Shown here in pieces: positions 1-8,994 of a stretch of 64,000 nt of DNA (position 1 is the first letter of the stretch; the number at the start of each line of letters is the position of its first letter). The translations under genes were made by a program, and so were the position numbers. The notes below the pieces were generated by a model. That model made no database searches and was not told the origin of the DNA. It worked only from the letters and a program-made list of their open reading frames with translations. This DNA is from Brumimicrobium salinarum (GTDB taxonomy: Bacteria; Bacteroidota; Bacteroidia; Flavobacteriales_D; Crocinitomicaceae), in contig NZ_PJNI01000011.1 in NCBI RefSeq assembly GCF_002844555.1, forward strand, positions 1 through 64,000, in the 5' to 3' direction.

Positions 1-822
1 CATCCTCTACCTGTGGTAAGTTTTACAGGGGTTGATTTAGAAGGATGTTCGCCAGTTTGTCCTGAGGTAACAACCACTTCGACAATAAATTCACCTTCAA
101 CAATTGCAGAATATGAATGGACATTGTCTACAGGACAAACCTATCAAGGTCCCGTTTTGAGTGATTGTTATGAGAATTTAACGGGCAATAATATTTTTCA
201 TGATTTAACTTTAACAGCAACGTCAAATGAAGGATGTGTAACCACGCATACGGAGAATGATTACATAGAAATCTTTCATAATCCTATTGCAAATTTCTAT
301 TATCAACCAAATGAGCCTGATGTAATTGACCCTGAGGTAGAGTTTTTAAACAACTCTTCTTATGCAGATTCTTATGCGTGGACTTTTGGTAATCAGGGTG
401 TTTCCACAGTGACAAATCCTATATTCGAATTTTCAGCTGAGCCTCTTAAACATATTGTGACATTAATGGCAAGTACAGTTGAGGGATGCAAGGACACGGC
501 AAGAGTGGCTGTTGAAATATTAGATAAAATCATTTTTTATGTTCCCAATACTTTTACACCCGATAACGACAATTATAATGAAACATTTAAACCTATTTTT
601 ACACATGGTTATGATCCGCAAGATTATACATTGTATATTTTTAATCGATGGGGAGAAATTGTATTTGAATCGCATAACACCAATAAAGGATGGAATGGGC
701 GTTATGGTCTTAACAGCAATAAGATTGTAAAAGATGGAACGTATGTTTGGAAAATTGAATTCAAAGAAACAATGTCTGATAAAAGGCATACTCATAAAGG
801 ACACGTGAATGTATTGAAATAA
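1..822 (+). CDS. T9SS type B (gliding-motility C-terminal) surface protein, 3' part
   Basis: Only the C-terminal part is in the window; the frame is open from the first base, so the real start lies upstream and the GTG near position 13 is not a start. A PKD-like repeat lies in the middle (VEFLNNSS, then YAWTFG), the usual stalk domain of large adhesin-like exoproteins. The last 90 or so residues match the type B sorting domain: YVPNTFTPD, then YIFNRWGE, GWNG and DGTYVWKI, ending in GHVNVLK. Known for this family: the domain directs export across the outer membrane by T9SS and attachment at the surface. The substrate or partner cannot be told from this fragment. Confidence 0.9.
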   Translation, partial: HPLPVVSFTGVDLEGCSPVCPEVTTTSTINSPSTIAEYEWTLSTGQTYQGPVLSDCYENLTGNNIFHDLTLTATSNEGCVTTHTENDYIEIFHNPIANFYYQPNEPDVIDPEVEFLNNSSYADSYAWTFGNQGVSTVTNPIFEFSAEPLKHIVTLMASTVEGCKDTARVAVEILDKIIFYVPNTFTPDNDNYNETFKPIFTHGYDPQDYTLYIFNRWGEIVFESHNTNKGWNGRYGLNSNKIVKDGTYVWKIEFKETMSDKRHTHKGHVNVLK

Positions 823-1064
823 AATAATAGGATTATCCATTTAAATCGCAACAAGCAATTTCGTTTAAATCTATTTACCATTTATTGTAAAAGACTTTGA
901 TAGTAAATAGATAAGAAGAGATGTGAAAATAAAAAAATCAATTTTTATTTTGCAAAGGATCTATTTTGATTTATCCTAATTAACAATAAGATGTCAAGGT
1001 TCTGACTATCAATATAAAATATTGGGCTTGTTTTAAGAGTCATTTATGATATGAAACTATACAT

Positions 1065-1104
1065 AAATCTTCCTTTTTATGTAGTTAAAAAGGAAGATTT
1101 TCAA
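1065..1104. terminator. Bidirectional intrinsic terminator
   Basis: A perfect 15-bp inverted repeat (1065-1079 with 1086-1100), A-rich on one side and T-rich on the other, sits between the convergent surface-protein gene and the symporter gene, whose stop lies at 1107. It can serve both strands. The preceding 240 bases (823-1064) show no other clear feature. Confidence 0.75.
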
Positions 1105-1106
1105 GT

Positions 1107-2423
1107 TTAAAGAACCTGTTTTTTTTGTTTATTTCCAAAATATTTATCAAAAACTAAACATGCAGTCAAATCTCCTGTAACATTCACGGAAGTTCTAAAC
1201 ATTCCCAGAATACGATCTATTCCGATGATGATCAAAAGCCCATCTATAGGAATTCCTGAGCTTTGTAAAACAGAAGTTAAGATGATAACGCCACCACCAG
1301 GAATCGCAGGTGTTCCTATTGAAGCTGCAACAACTGTAAATGTGATTAAGATTAGATTAACCATGGATAAATCAACACCATAAGCTTGAGCCATAAACAG
1401 AGTAGTAGCGACTTGAAATAATGCCGTTCCGTCCATATTGATTGTAGCACCAACAGGAATAACAAAATCACTGATGTTGGACGAAATTCCGAGTTTTTCA
1501 TCAGCTGTCTTCATGGAAAGCGGCATTACTGCAGCTGAACTAGCAGTAGAAAAAGCTAAGAGCATGGGGCCTTTTATAGCTTTAAGGAAATGAAATGGAT
1601 TTTTTGGCGTGACTAACCATACAATAATAAGATAAAAGGTCAATAATAAGAGTAAACCTAATATGATAACACCCATGTAGTATCCTAATCCAAAAAAGAC
1701 CTCAACACCTGTTCTTGAAATTAATGCAGCTATTAATCCAAATACTGCATAAGGTACCAACATCATCGCCCAAGAAACGACAATCATACATATTTTTTGA
1801 ACCGATTCAGCTACTCGTATTATAGGGGTTGCCGTTTTTTCTTTAAGTTGCGTTACAGCCACTCCAATTAAAATGGTAAAAACTACTACGCCTAACATTT
1901 CTCCTGTAAGAATAGATTCGAGTGGATTATTGGGGATTAACTCTGCTATTGCATCGGGAATACTTTTAAATTCTTGTACTACTTCATGCGTTGTTGGTGC
2001 ATTTTCACCGCTAATAGGAAAGCCACCCAAAGATAAAATATATTGACCAGGTTTCATGATTAAAGTCACGAATAACCCAATAGTAATAGCCACTGTTGTT
2101 GTTCCAATAAAATAGAGCAACAATTTTAGTCCAAAAGACTTTAAATTATCAACAGTGTTACTGATAATCCCAGTAAGAATGGAAGTAAAAATTAAAGGAA
2201 TCATAATCATTTGGACCAATCGCATAAAAATCTGTCCAGGTAAATCCAACCATGCTGCAATTTTTTCACTAGCTTTTTCCGTAATAAACCCAGTGTCTGG
2301 ATTAAGGAAAGCACCTAAAATAGCCCCTAAGAAAAGTCCAATGAGAACTTTAAGCCACAAACGACCTTTTATCAATCGTTCTAGATGAATTGATAATTGA
2401 TTTAAACGCTTGAATCTAATCAT
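1107..2423 (-). CDS. Dicarboxylate/amino acid:cation symporter (SDF/DAACS family)
   Basis: A 438-residue inner-membrane protein with the normal length and several hydrophobic segments. The hallmark second half is present: the serine-rich hairpin STASSAAVMPLS, the NMDGTAL motif of TM7, the second hairpin IPGGGVIIL, and TM8 with FRTSVNVTGDLT. The family couples uptake of glutamate, aspartate or C4-dicarboxylates to Na+ or H+. The TM8 arginine that binds the substrate side-chain carboxylate is there, but the aspartate that holds the amino group in GltPh (ILDMGR) is glycine here (ILGMFR). That leans towards a dicarboxylate rather than an amino acid; this is inference. It lies just downstream of a same-strand Lrp/AsnC regulator gene (about 95 bp gap). 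Confidence 0.9.
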   Translation of the reverse strand: MIRFKRLNQLSIHLERLIKGRLWLKVLIGLFLGAILGAFLNPDTGFITEKASEKIAAWLDLPGQIFMRLVQMIMIPLIFTSILTGIISNTVDNLKSFGLKLLLYFIGTTTVAITIGLFVTLIMKPGQYILSLGGFPISGENAPTTHEVVQEFKSIPDAIAELIPNNPLESILTGEMLGVVVFTILIGVAVTQLKEKTATPIIRVAESVQKICMIVVSWAMMLVPYAVFGLIAALISRTGVEVFFGLGYYMGVIILGLLLLLTFYLIIVWLVTPKNPFHFLKAIKGPMLLAFSTASSAAVMPLSMKTADEKLGISSNISDFVIPVGATINMDGTALFQVATTLFMAQAYGVDLSMVNLILITFTVVAASIGTPAIPGGGVIILTSVLQSSGIPIDGLLIIIGIDRILGMFRTSVNVTGDLTACLVFDKYFGNKQKKQVL

Positions 2424-2517
2424 TGTATTTGTTTAGTAGGTTTTAATTTTAAAAATTAAGAAAGCTTAATTATAAGTAAAGGTACAAACAACTTGACAAA
2501 TTTTGCATTAGCATGCG

Positions 2518-2964
2518 TTAATTACTTTTTACCACATCCAAAACAAAAGTGCTTTTTATTTGATTTACATTTTCCAATGCAGCCAGTTTTCCAGAAGAGA
2601 ATTGGTGATAATCTTCAAGATTTTTCACCATTACTTTTAAAAGAAAATCATTTGCACCACCCATTAGGTAACATTCAAGTACCTCAGGAAGCTTTAGAAT
2701 TTCTTTTTTAAATAATTCTATTTCTTTTAATTTCTGAACGTCTAATGATACTGTGCAAAAAATAAACATCGCATCATTTAACTTTTTATCATTGATTATA
2801 GCGACATACTTTTCTATAATCCCCGTTTTTTCAAGTTTTTTTATTCTTTGATGAACAGGGGTTTTACTCATCCCAACCTGATTGGAAATTTCATTAATGC
2901 TTAGTTTAGCATCTTTTTTTAATAGTGTTATTATTTTTTCATCGACCTTATCAATTCCTTTCAT
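2518..2964 (-). CDS. Lrp/AsnC family transcriptional regulator
   Basis: A 148-residue protein with an N-terminal winged helix-turn-helix (about residues 5-50: DEKIITLLKKD, then ISNQVGMSKTPVHQRIKKLE) and a C-terminal RAM/ACT-like effector domain (about 65-145, containing YLMGGANDFLLKV). These regulators respond to amino acids and form octamers. The gene is divergent from the PLP enzyme at 3118, with about 150 bp between the two starts, and precedes the symporter gene. Control of both neighbours by this protein is likely from the layout, but no operator could be identified. Confidence 0.93.
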   Translation of the reverse strand: MKGIDKVDEKIITLLKKDAKLSINEISNQVGMSKTPVHQRIKKLEKTGIIEKYVAIINDKKLNDAMFIFCTVSLDVQKLKEIELFKKEILKLPEVLECYLMGGANDFLLKVMVKNLEDYHQFSSGKLAALENVNQIKSTFVLDVVKSN

Positions 2965-3086
2965 GGTAAAATTTTCTGTATTTAAATATATTCAAGTCAA
3001 ATTTAATTCTTTTTCCTTGTTCTTGTATGTTTTTTAGGATTGTTTCCTTAATTTGAGTAATATTTCAATGTAAAAAAATCATTTGT

Positions 3087-3094
3087 TAAATTTG
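3087..3094 (+). promoter_or_regulatory. Candidate -7 box for the PLP enzyme gene
   Basis: TAAATTTG matches the Bacteroidota -7 consensus TAnnTTTG and lies 23 bases before the start codon at 3118. No clear TTG box at the expected upstream distance, so the call rests on the -7 element alone; activation by the divergent Lrp-type regulator could compensate. Confidence 0.4.
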
Positions 3095-3117
3095 TAAAGA
3101 ATAAAAATGATAAAAAG

Positions 3118-4368
3118 ATGAAAAATAAGTTTAAGCCCGAAAGTTTGATGATGAGCTATGGTTATAAACCAAAATTATCAGAAGGGGCGGTTAAGTGTCC
3201 AATTTTTCAAACCTCAACCTTTGTTTTCGAAACAGCAGAAGAAGGAAAGAAGTTTTTTGAACTGGCTTATGGCCTGCGAGAAAAAGAAAAAGAAGAAGAA
3301 TTGGGGTTGATATATAGCCGAATAAATAACCCAAATCTTGAAATACTTGAAAATCGTTTGTCGCTTTGGGATGACGCAGATGATAGTGCCGTTTTTGAGA
3401 GTGGAATGTCAGCAATTAGTACGGTGCTTTTGGAGTTTTTAAAACCTGGAGATTTACTACTTTACAGTTCACCTACTTATGGAGGGACTGATCATTTTAT
3501 TCATGATTTCCTACCTAAAATTGGCGTTGATGCGGTTGCTTTTCACCCAGAAAACACCCAAGAGGAGATTGAGGAAATAATTCGAAATACTGGGAAAGCA
3601 GATCGATTAGGATTAATTTATATTGAAACACCTGCGAATCCAACGAATACAATTATTGATATTGAAATGTGTTGTCGAATTGCGAAAAAACATAAAAACA
3701 ACACTGATAGGACCTATGTGTGTGTTGATAATACCTACATGGGGCCAGTATGGTCTAAGCCTTTAGCTTTGGGAGCTGATCTTGTCGTATATTCCGCAAC
3801 AAAATTTATTGGAGGTCATAGTGATCTGATTGCAGGAGCTGTTTTAGGTAAATCGGATTTGATGACCCGTGTAAAAACTTTAAGAACTTTCTTAGGAAAT
3901 ATGGTTAGTCCACATACAGCTTGGTTGTTATTGAGAAGTTTAGAAACCTTAAAGATTCGCATGGAAAAACAATCGCGAAATGCACAGAAAGTAGCTAATT
4001 TTTTAAATCAACATGAAAAAGTAGAAAAGGTAAATTATTTAGGATTAATTGATGAACAATCAGCTCACTATGATTTGTACAAGCGTCAGTATAACTCGCC
4101 AGGTGCTATGATTTCATTTAATATTGTAGGTGGAGAAAAAGAGGCTTTTCAATTTTTAAATAATTTAAATCTGATTCAATTGGCAGTAAGTCTCGGAAGT
4201 ACAGAGAGTTTGGCGCAACATCCTCAAACAATGACACATTGTGCAATTGAACCAAAAGCACGTGAAAGAATGGGCGTTACTGCTAATTTGGTACGTGTTT
4301 CAATTGGAGTAGAAGACGCAGAAGATTTAATTGCTGATGTTGATAATGCTTTAAAAAGTGTTGTGTAG
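3118..4368 (+). CDS. Cys/Met-metabolism PLP-dependent enzyme (methionine gamma-lyase/cystathionine gamma-synthase type)
   Basis: A 416-residue fold-type I PLP enzyme. The Schiff-base lysine lies in YSATKFIGGHSD; the upstream VCVDNTYMGP carries the PLP-pyridine aspartate, and ESGMSAIS is the phosphate-binding loop. Members perform gamma- or beta-elimination or replacement on cystathionine, homocysteine or methionine. The exact reaction cannot be assigned by eye. Its position opposite an Lrp/AsnC regulator is common for methionine gamma-lyase genes and supports a catabolic role. A strong hairpin terminator follows. Confidence 0.88.
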   Translation: MKNKFKPESLMMSYGYKPKLSEGAVKCPIFQTSTFVFETAEEGKKFFELAYGLREKEKEEELGLIYSRINNPNLEILENRLSLWDDADDSAVFESGMSAISTVLLEFLKPGDLLLYSSPTYGGTDHFIHDFLPKIGVDAVAFHPENTQEEIEEIIRNTGKADRLGLIYIETPANPTNTIIDIEMCCRIAKKHKNNTDRTYVCVDNTYMGPVWSKPLALGADLVVYSATKFIGGHSDLIAGAVLGKSDLMTRVKTLRTFLGNMVSPHTAWLLLRSLETLKIRMEKQSRNAQKVANFLNQHEKVEKVNYLGLIDEQSAHYDLYKRQYNSPGAMISFNIVGGEKEAFQFLNNLNLIQLAVSLGSTESLAQHPQTMTHCAIEPKARERMGVTANLVRVSIGVEDAEDLIADVDNALKSVV

Positions 4369-4390
4369 AGATACAGATTGTTATCCAATA

Positions 4391-4430
4391 AAAAAACTCC
4401 TTTAAGATTTATCCTAAAGGAGTTTTTGCT
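4391..4430. terminator. Bidirectional intrinsic terminator
   Basis: A perfect 13-bp stem (4392-4404 with 4415-4427) with a 10-base loop and an A-run on one side and T-run on the other, between the convergent PLP-enzyme and DUF3127 genes. Confidence 0.85.
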
Positions 4431-4446
4431 TTTAAAATTTTATTTT

Positions 4447-4821
4447 TTAGAAAGGTAAATCATCGTCACCTTCGTCTACTAAAGTTTCTGCGCTATCTGC
4501 ACTTGCAGGTGCGATATCTGGAGGTGTAGGTTGTCCACCACCTTGTGTTTTCTCTAATCTCCAAACATCTAAAGAATTGAAGTACTTTACTTCTCCTTGC
4601 GGGTTTGTCCACTCTCGACCTCTAATGTTAAAAGTAACATTTACGGCATCATTTTCATTGATGTTATCGAGTAAGTCTGTACGCTCTTGTGTTAATTGAA
4701 ATAAGATGTCTTGCGGATAATTTCCTGAGGCATCTGTAACTACAAACTCTCTTTTTTTAAATTTTTCTGTTATTTGTTGGGTGTCTTTTTTGACCTTAAC
4801 TAATCCCGAAATACTGAACAT
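4447..4821 (-). CDS. DUF3127 family protein (OB-fold-like)
   Basis: A 124-residue soluble protein beginning MFSISGLVKVKKDTQQ, with KKREFVVTDASGNYPQDI and NIRGREWTNPQGE, the conserved signature of DUF3127. It has an acidic end, DEGDDDLPF, like the tail of single-stranded-DNA-binding proteins that recruits partners. The family is largely confined to Bacteroidota; a nucleic-acid role is suspected from the SSB-like form but is not established. It lies 15 bases downstream of the flavin reductase gene and is probably cotranscribed. Confidence 0.85.
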   Translation of the reverse strand: MFSISGLVKVKKDTQQITEKFKKREFVVTDASGNYPQDILFQLTQERTDLLDNINENDAVNVTFNIRGREWTNPQGEVKYFNSLDVWRLEKTQGGGQPTPPDIAPASADSAETLVDEGDDDLPF

Positions 4822-4836
4822 AATGTGTTGTTTATT

Positions 4837-5733
4837 TTATTGGTTATTAAATGCTAATAATGTTTTCCAAGCTACTTCAATTTCATTTTTCTCTAAATGT
4901 TTTTTGGCTAATTGATGAAGTTCAAGTTCTAATTTAGCTGGTTCATCTTCTAAAGTTACAAAAAGTTCTGATAATTCAATAAGTTTATGCTCATTAACAT
5001 CAGTTTCATTTGGGAGTTCTTCAATACTTCCCAGTTTGCCTAAGTCATTGCCGTTTAAAATACTACTGCTTTTTATGTCGGCTGGAATTTGATCAAATCC
5101 TATCCCGATTGTAGTTACTGGTTTTTCAACCTCAAACATTGAAGCTTCGTTGGCTCGACAATACCAGTTTCCACCCATTCGTGCGACTAAATCTATTTTG
5201 TGCTGATCAATCATTTGGTTTTCATCTAAAACCTCTTCGTTCACATGAATTTTAATGACCTCACAAATAACAAGATTTCCTGCGCCTCCATTTTCTCCTA
5301 ACTCTTTTACCTCAATGACTTTACATTCTAGTTGAACTGGCGATTCCTTTACGCGAAAAGGCTTTACTTTTTCGGAAGCCAATGGTGTGAGTCCACTTTT
5401 TTCAAATTCATTAATACTTTTGTCATAAGGTGATGAACATAAACTCATTTGTTCTACCATGTCATGATTTACGATATTAATAACGCATTCAGCAACTTTT
5501 TTCACGTTTTCGTAAGTATCTTTAGTCGTGTTTGTTCTTCCGCTTCTTGCTGGTGAAAAAACAAGAATTGGAGGATTGGCACTAAATACATTAAAAAAGC
5601 TGAATGGCGCTAAATTAGGATTTCCCTCTGCATCAATCGTAGAAGCAAATGCAATCGGTCGTGGACCAACTGCTCCTAATAAATAACGGTGTAGTTGCGG
5701 AATGGGTAATTCTTTTGGTTCTAATGTTAACAT
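4837..5733 (-). CDS. Flavin reductase family / flavoprotein oxygenase-like protein
   Basis: A 298-residue protein. Residues about 15-170 form the FMN-binding split-barrel of the flavin reductase family (GAVGPRPIAFASTIDAEG, then APFSFFNVFSANPPI and VINIVNHDM). The final 100 residues are a charged extension outside the core. Family members reduce or bind FMN; the substrate is unknown. The 299 bases upstream (5734-6032), shared with the divergent pseudouridine synthase gene, hold the promoters of both but no clear box was picked out. Confidence 0.82.
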   Translation of the reverse strand: MLTLEPKELPIPQLHRYLLGAVGPRPIAFASTIDAEGNPNLAPFSFFNVFSANPPILVFSPARSGRTNTTKDTYENVKKVAECVINIVNHDMVEQMSLCSSPYDKSINEFEKSGLTPLASEKVKPFRVKESPVQLECKVIEVKELGENGGAGNLVICEVIKIHVNEEVLDENQMIDQHKIDLVARMGGNWYCRANEASMFEVEKPVTTIGIGFDQIPADIKSSSILNGNDLGKLGSIEELPNETDVNEHKLIELSELFVTLEDEPAKLELELHQLAKKHLEKNEIEVAWKTLLAFNNQ

Positions 5734-6032
5734 ATCTTTATTGCGCTAAATTGAGAAGTTACAAAGGTAATGGTATTATGACTTAATAAAAATGAAAGTT
5801 CTAAATTGTTGAAAAGTTATTTCTAATATTTTTTAGTCTACCGTTTAAAATTATGCAAATCTTTCTAACTCTAAATAGCAAATTCCCTTGATTATATTAA
5901 TTTTGATAGTGATTCCTTCGGCAACTGTTAACTCGAATTATTAACTTTATTCTAAAATTACTTGTCCTTAATTGAAATGGAGTATGTTAAGAACTAAAAG
6001 AAAACATTTTGTTTATAATAAGGCTTGAATAA

Positions 6033-6929
6033 ATGAATAAAATTGAAATAGAGCATTTAATCGTTCAGGATTTAGAACGTAAAACGCGTATTTATGACTA
6101 TTTGAATGGAAAACTTACTTCCATTCCAACGAGAAAAGGTCTTAAAAAGGCTTTTTCGAGAAAACAAATTTATTTGAATGGAGAGCTTTCTACTACAGCT
6201 GACTTTGTTAAGGATGGTGACGAGATCAACATATACGAAAGAGAGAAAATAACAACTCCCTATTTCGAGCTAGACTTAAAAATTATTTATGAAGACGAGG
6301 AGTTAGCGGTAGTTGAAAAACCAGCGGGAATTCCAGTTTCTGGAAACGTATTTAAGTCCATTCAAAATGCAATTCCACATCATTTAGCGTTAAGTAATTC
6401 TCAAGACCGCTTAGTTATTCCATTACCTGTTCATCGGTTAGACCAACTGACGCATGGTTTACTCATTATAGCAAAATCATACCATGCAAGGGTGGATTTG
6501 GGTAAACAATTCGAGAATCAAAGGATTGAAAAAAAATACATGGCTATTGTTCAGGGACGATTGCTGGGAAGTGGTACGTTAAACACAGCAATCGAGCAAA
6601 AAAAATCAATAACACATTATACTTCCTTGGCTGTTTATCCTTCTGTTAAAAACCAATGGATTTCGGTTTTGGAATTGCGTCCAGTTACAGGTAGAAAACA
6701 TCAGATTCGCATACATTTATCACGGTTAGGTTTCCCGATTATAGGAGATCAACGTTATGGGAAGCCAGGAAATACATTGAAGCACAAAGGATTGTTTTTG
6801 TCCGCTGTGGCTTTGAAATTTAATCATCCTAAAACCAATGAGGTACTTTCATTCCAGATTACCCCACCAAACAAGTTCTCTCGGTTTTTGGAGAGAGAGG
6901 CCAAATGGGTGGCAAGAATTGGGAAATGA
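6033..6929 (+). CDS. RluA family RNA pseudouridine synthase
   Basis: A 298-residue protein with an N-terminal S4-like RNA-binding region (about 20-75: SRKQIYLNGELSTTADFVKDGDEI read in parts) and a catalytic domain with VHRLDQLTHGLLI, where the aspartate is the nucleophile of the RluA family. RPVTGRKHQIRIHL and IIGDQRYG are further family motifs. It converts uridine to pseudouridine in rRNA or tRNA; which site is not clear. It is a single gene, convergent with the outer-membrane protein gene 21 bases away. Confidence 0.9.
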   Translation: MNKIEIEHLIVQDLERKTRIYDYLNGKLTSIPTRKGLKKAFSRKQIYLNGELSTTADFVKDGDEINIYEREKITTPYFELDLKIIYEDEELAVVEKPAGIPVSGNVFKSIQNAIPHHLALSNSQDRLVIPLPVHRLDQLTHGLLIIAKSYHARVDLGKQFENQRIEKKYMAIVQGRLLGSGTLNTAIEQKKSITHYTSLAVYPSVKNQWISVLELRPVTGRKHQIRIHLSRLGFPIIGDQRYGKPGNTLKHKGLFLSAVALKFNHPKTNEVLSFQITPPNKFSRFLEREAKWVARIGK

Positions 6930-6950
6930 AAAGTTTAATTCGAGTTAAGA

Positions 6951-7580
6951 TTAGAAATAATAAGAATACCCAAATCCAATAGTGAAATAGGTTGTGATTT
7001 CATTTAACTTTGAGTCACTAACTCCACTGAAATTGTCAACTCCCATTTGATATGGACTAAACTGAAATCCATGAAAAGCATATCCCAATGCTAATCGAAA
7101 AGATGTGTTTTCGTTGCTCATTAATGCTAGTCCTAAGGTGGGTTCAACAAATCCACCATCGTTTTGATAGGGTTCTCCAAGTTTTTCTTGATTTTTATTG
7201 GTATCAAAAAAATTCATCGAATATCCAATTCTTACACCGTAGTCCAAACCGAATTTGCCATAAAACTTTTCTTGACCAATTTTTCCAAAAATACCAGCGA
7301 TGTGCATACCACCAGACATGTCAATGTTGTTTTTAAATTCGTTTACATTAAAAAAACCATATCTCAGTCCAACTCCTAAAGAAAAAGAATTGTCCATGGT
7401 GAATTGATAACTGGGTGTAATTGCAACCAATCCTTGCATTAAATCTCGAAATGCAAAATTTGTAGCATTATTGGGTAAGCCTACCTCAACTTTAAAAGAA
7501 GATTTAGGATTGAAATCGGTTTGTGCGTATGTTGCTGTAAGTGAGAGTAGAATGAGAGCAGATAATAAGAATTTCTTCAT
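6951..7580 (-). CDS. Outer membrane beta-barrel protein
   Basis: A 209-residue protein with a signal peptide (MKKFLLSALILLSLTATYAQ) and alternating amphipathic strands rich in glycine and aromatics (FSLGVGLRYGFF, GKFGLDYGVRIGYSMNF, FTIGFGYSYYF). It ends in an aromatic residue, as outer-membrane barrels do. Function unknown; its small size suggests an 8-stranded OmpA/PorT-like barrel. It follows the small membrane protein gene by 56 bases in the same direction. Confidence 0.8.
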   Translation of the reverse strand: MKKFLLSALILLSLTATYAQTDFNPKSSFKVEVGLPNNATNFAFRDLMQGLVAITPSYQFTMDNSFSLGVGLRYGFFNVNEFKNNIDMSGGMHIAGIFGKIGQEKFYGKFGLDYGVRIGYSMNFFDTNKNQEKLGEPYQNDGGFVEPTLGLALMSNENTSFRLALGYAFHGFQFSPYQMGVDNFSGVSDSKLNEITTYFTIGFGYSYYF

Positions 7581-7636
7581 TGCAATTGATTTGTTTATGA
7601 ATATAACGAAAATAGAAGACGAATCGTACTAAAAGA

Positions 7637-8029
7637 CTAGTTTTTTATTTCAATTATTTTTTTAGTTTTTTGATTTTTTGAAGTGGCTTGATAGAAATAG
7701 GTGCCATTAGCAAAAGCTGTTGTGTCTAATTCAATAATGTTCCCTCCTTTACTAAACTTTTTATTTTCAATAACTTCATTGATTTCATTTTTCGTCGAAA
7801 AAAGCCGTATCTCAACCTCCATTGGTGTATGCATTTCAATGAAAATAGGAACTGTTCCGCTGGCAGGATTTTTCTCAATAGGATGCAGAATTAGATATAG
7901 TTCTTTTTCTATTCTTCCTTTTTTTAATCGCCGCATAACGATGCGATAAACAATAAAAAAAAGGAGGATAAAAAGTGTGATCCATCCTATTGTAGCAAGT
8001 GTTTGTTGTATGTCAATTACTAATATCAT
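7637..8029 (-). CDS. Small membrane-anchored protein with Ig-like C-terminal domain
   Basis: A 130-residue protein I do not recognise by name. It has one N-terminal membrane segment (about residues 12-33, ATIGWITLFILLFFIVYRIV), a basic stretch, then a beta-rich domain. The last half (IELDTTAFANGTYFYQ, then KKIIEIKN) resembles the fold of T9SS type A sorting domains. The N-terminal anchor without a signal-cleavage site makes T9SS export unlikely, so a FlgD/Ig-like periplasmic or cytoplasmic domain is a better guess. It starts 2 bases after the DUF493 stop codon. Confidence 0.6.
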   Translation of the reverse strand: MILVIDIQQTLATIGWITLFILLFFIVYRIVMRRLKKGRIEKELYLILHPIEKNPASGTVPIFIEMHTPMEVEIRLFSTKNEINEVIENKKFSKGGNIIELDTTAFANGTYFYQATSKNQKTKKIIEIKN

Positions 8030-8031
8030 TT

Positions 8032-8298
8032 TTATATTATTATTACACCTTTAATTTTTGCGGCTTTTTTATATACCTTAATAACATTTTCAGCACTCAT
8101 CATAACTTCTTTTACACTGATGCTTGTATATGTTCCTTTCTTCGAGGGACGCATGTTAATGTCAGAATTCTCATTAAAAATAGAAGTAACCATTGCAATT
8201 TTTTTATTGTCACTAGGCGCTATAAACTTGAATAGGTACAAGCTAGGCCAGTCTTCTTTTTCTAATTGCTTTTCTAATTGATCAAATTGATTTCCCAT
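8032..8298 (-). CDS. DUF493 family protein
   Basis: An 88-residue protein with the DUF493 pattern WPSLYLFKFIAPSDNKKI, then SKKGTYTSISVKEVMMSAE and a C-terminal helix ending in GVIII. The fold is ACT-like (YbeD relatives) and a small-molecule-sensing or regulatory role is suspected, but function is not known. It lies 2 bases after the upstream reading frame and 2 before the downstream one, so the genes form a tight operon. Confidence 0.85.
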   Translation of the reverse strand: MGNQFDQLEKQLEKEDWPSLYLFKFIAPSDNKKIAMVTSIFNENSDINMRPSKKGTYTSISVKEVMMSAENVIKVYKKAAKIKGVIII

Positions 8299-8300
8299 AA

Positions 8301-8914
8301 CTATTCTTTCGCCAGCAAAGTTAATCTTTTTACTTCTTTTTGAATAGTTTCAGGAAGATTATTGTAATTGTCTTTTAGTAAAGCTATACTTTCAATTTGA
8401 TTGTCGCTTTTTACTTTTTTTAATGCTGCAAGTATTTCCATTGGGTCTGGCTCTTTGCCTTGTAGAACCGACAAGTGATTATCGGAGCATGCTACATACG
8501 ACCATGTTTGGGCGTACTTTTTCTCTAAAGTTAACCAAGACGCAATGATGACTATTAATTCATCTGCTGATTGAGCTCTTAATAACAGAGATTTGAATTC
8601 ATTTCTTTTTTGATGTAATTGATTAAAACAGGTTATAGGATTATCAGAAAATTCAAATTTGTTATCAATTAACACTTCCTTGTTTTTTTCGTCTTTCTTT
8701 GCAGAGGTAAGCACTAAAAAAGCAATATGTTGTTTTTCTATTTTTTTAGGCGAGCACTCCAAACTTTCTCGATAGGAGGACGCGTTAGAAAAAACTGTTT
8801 ATGTTCAAAAAAACGTGTTTCCCAAAGCTCATGTAAATTATCTGTTGGACTATGTTTGAAAAATAATGTAGCTTGTTCCTTTGTCATTTTGCGAAAATAA
8901 GGACTTACTTTCAT
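8301..8914 (-). CDS. Unrecognised protein, split by an apparent one-base loss in an A7 run
   Basis: The ATG at 8914 opens a 58-codon frame (MKVSPYFRKMTKEQATLFF...) that ends at TAG (8740-8738) directly after CTA AAA AAA. The rest of the protein (IEKQHIAFLVLTSAKK... to LTLLAKE, stop at 8301) is in the -1 frame. One extra A in the run at 8741-8747 joins them into a protein of about 204 residues with no other irregularity. Read alone, the second frame has only a TTG codon (8762) as a start, which is poor. I do not recognise the family; it is soluble and helical. It heads the operon with DUF493 and the two genes after it. A -1 frameshift on A AAA AAA is the alternative to an assembly error. Confidence 0.6.
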
Positions 8915-8994
8915 ATTTCTTTTATTTATGTGTAATTTCGTTCTGTATAATCATTTTATAAGATCGAAGTTTAATTATATATAAAATATACTTT

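Noticed and set aside
7637-8029. T9SS-exported protein
   Set aside because: The C-terminal half looks like a type A sorting fold, but the N-terminus is an uncleaved anchor rather than a signal peptide and the protein has only 130 residues.
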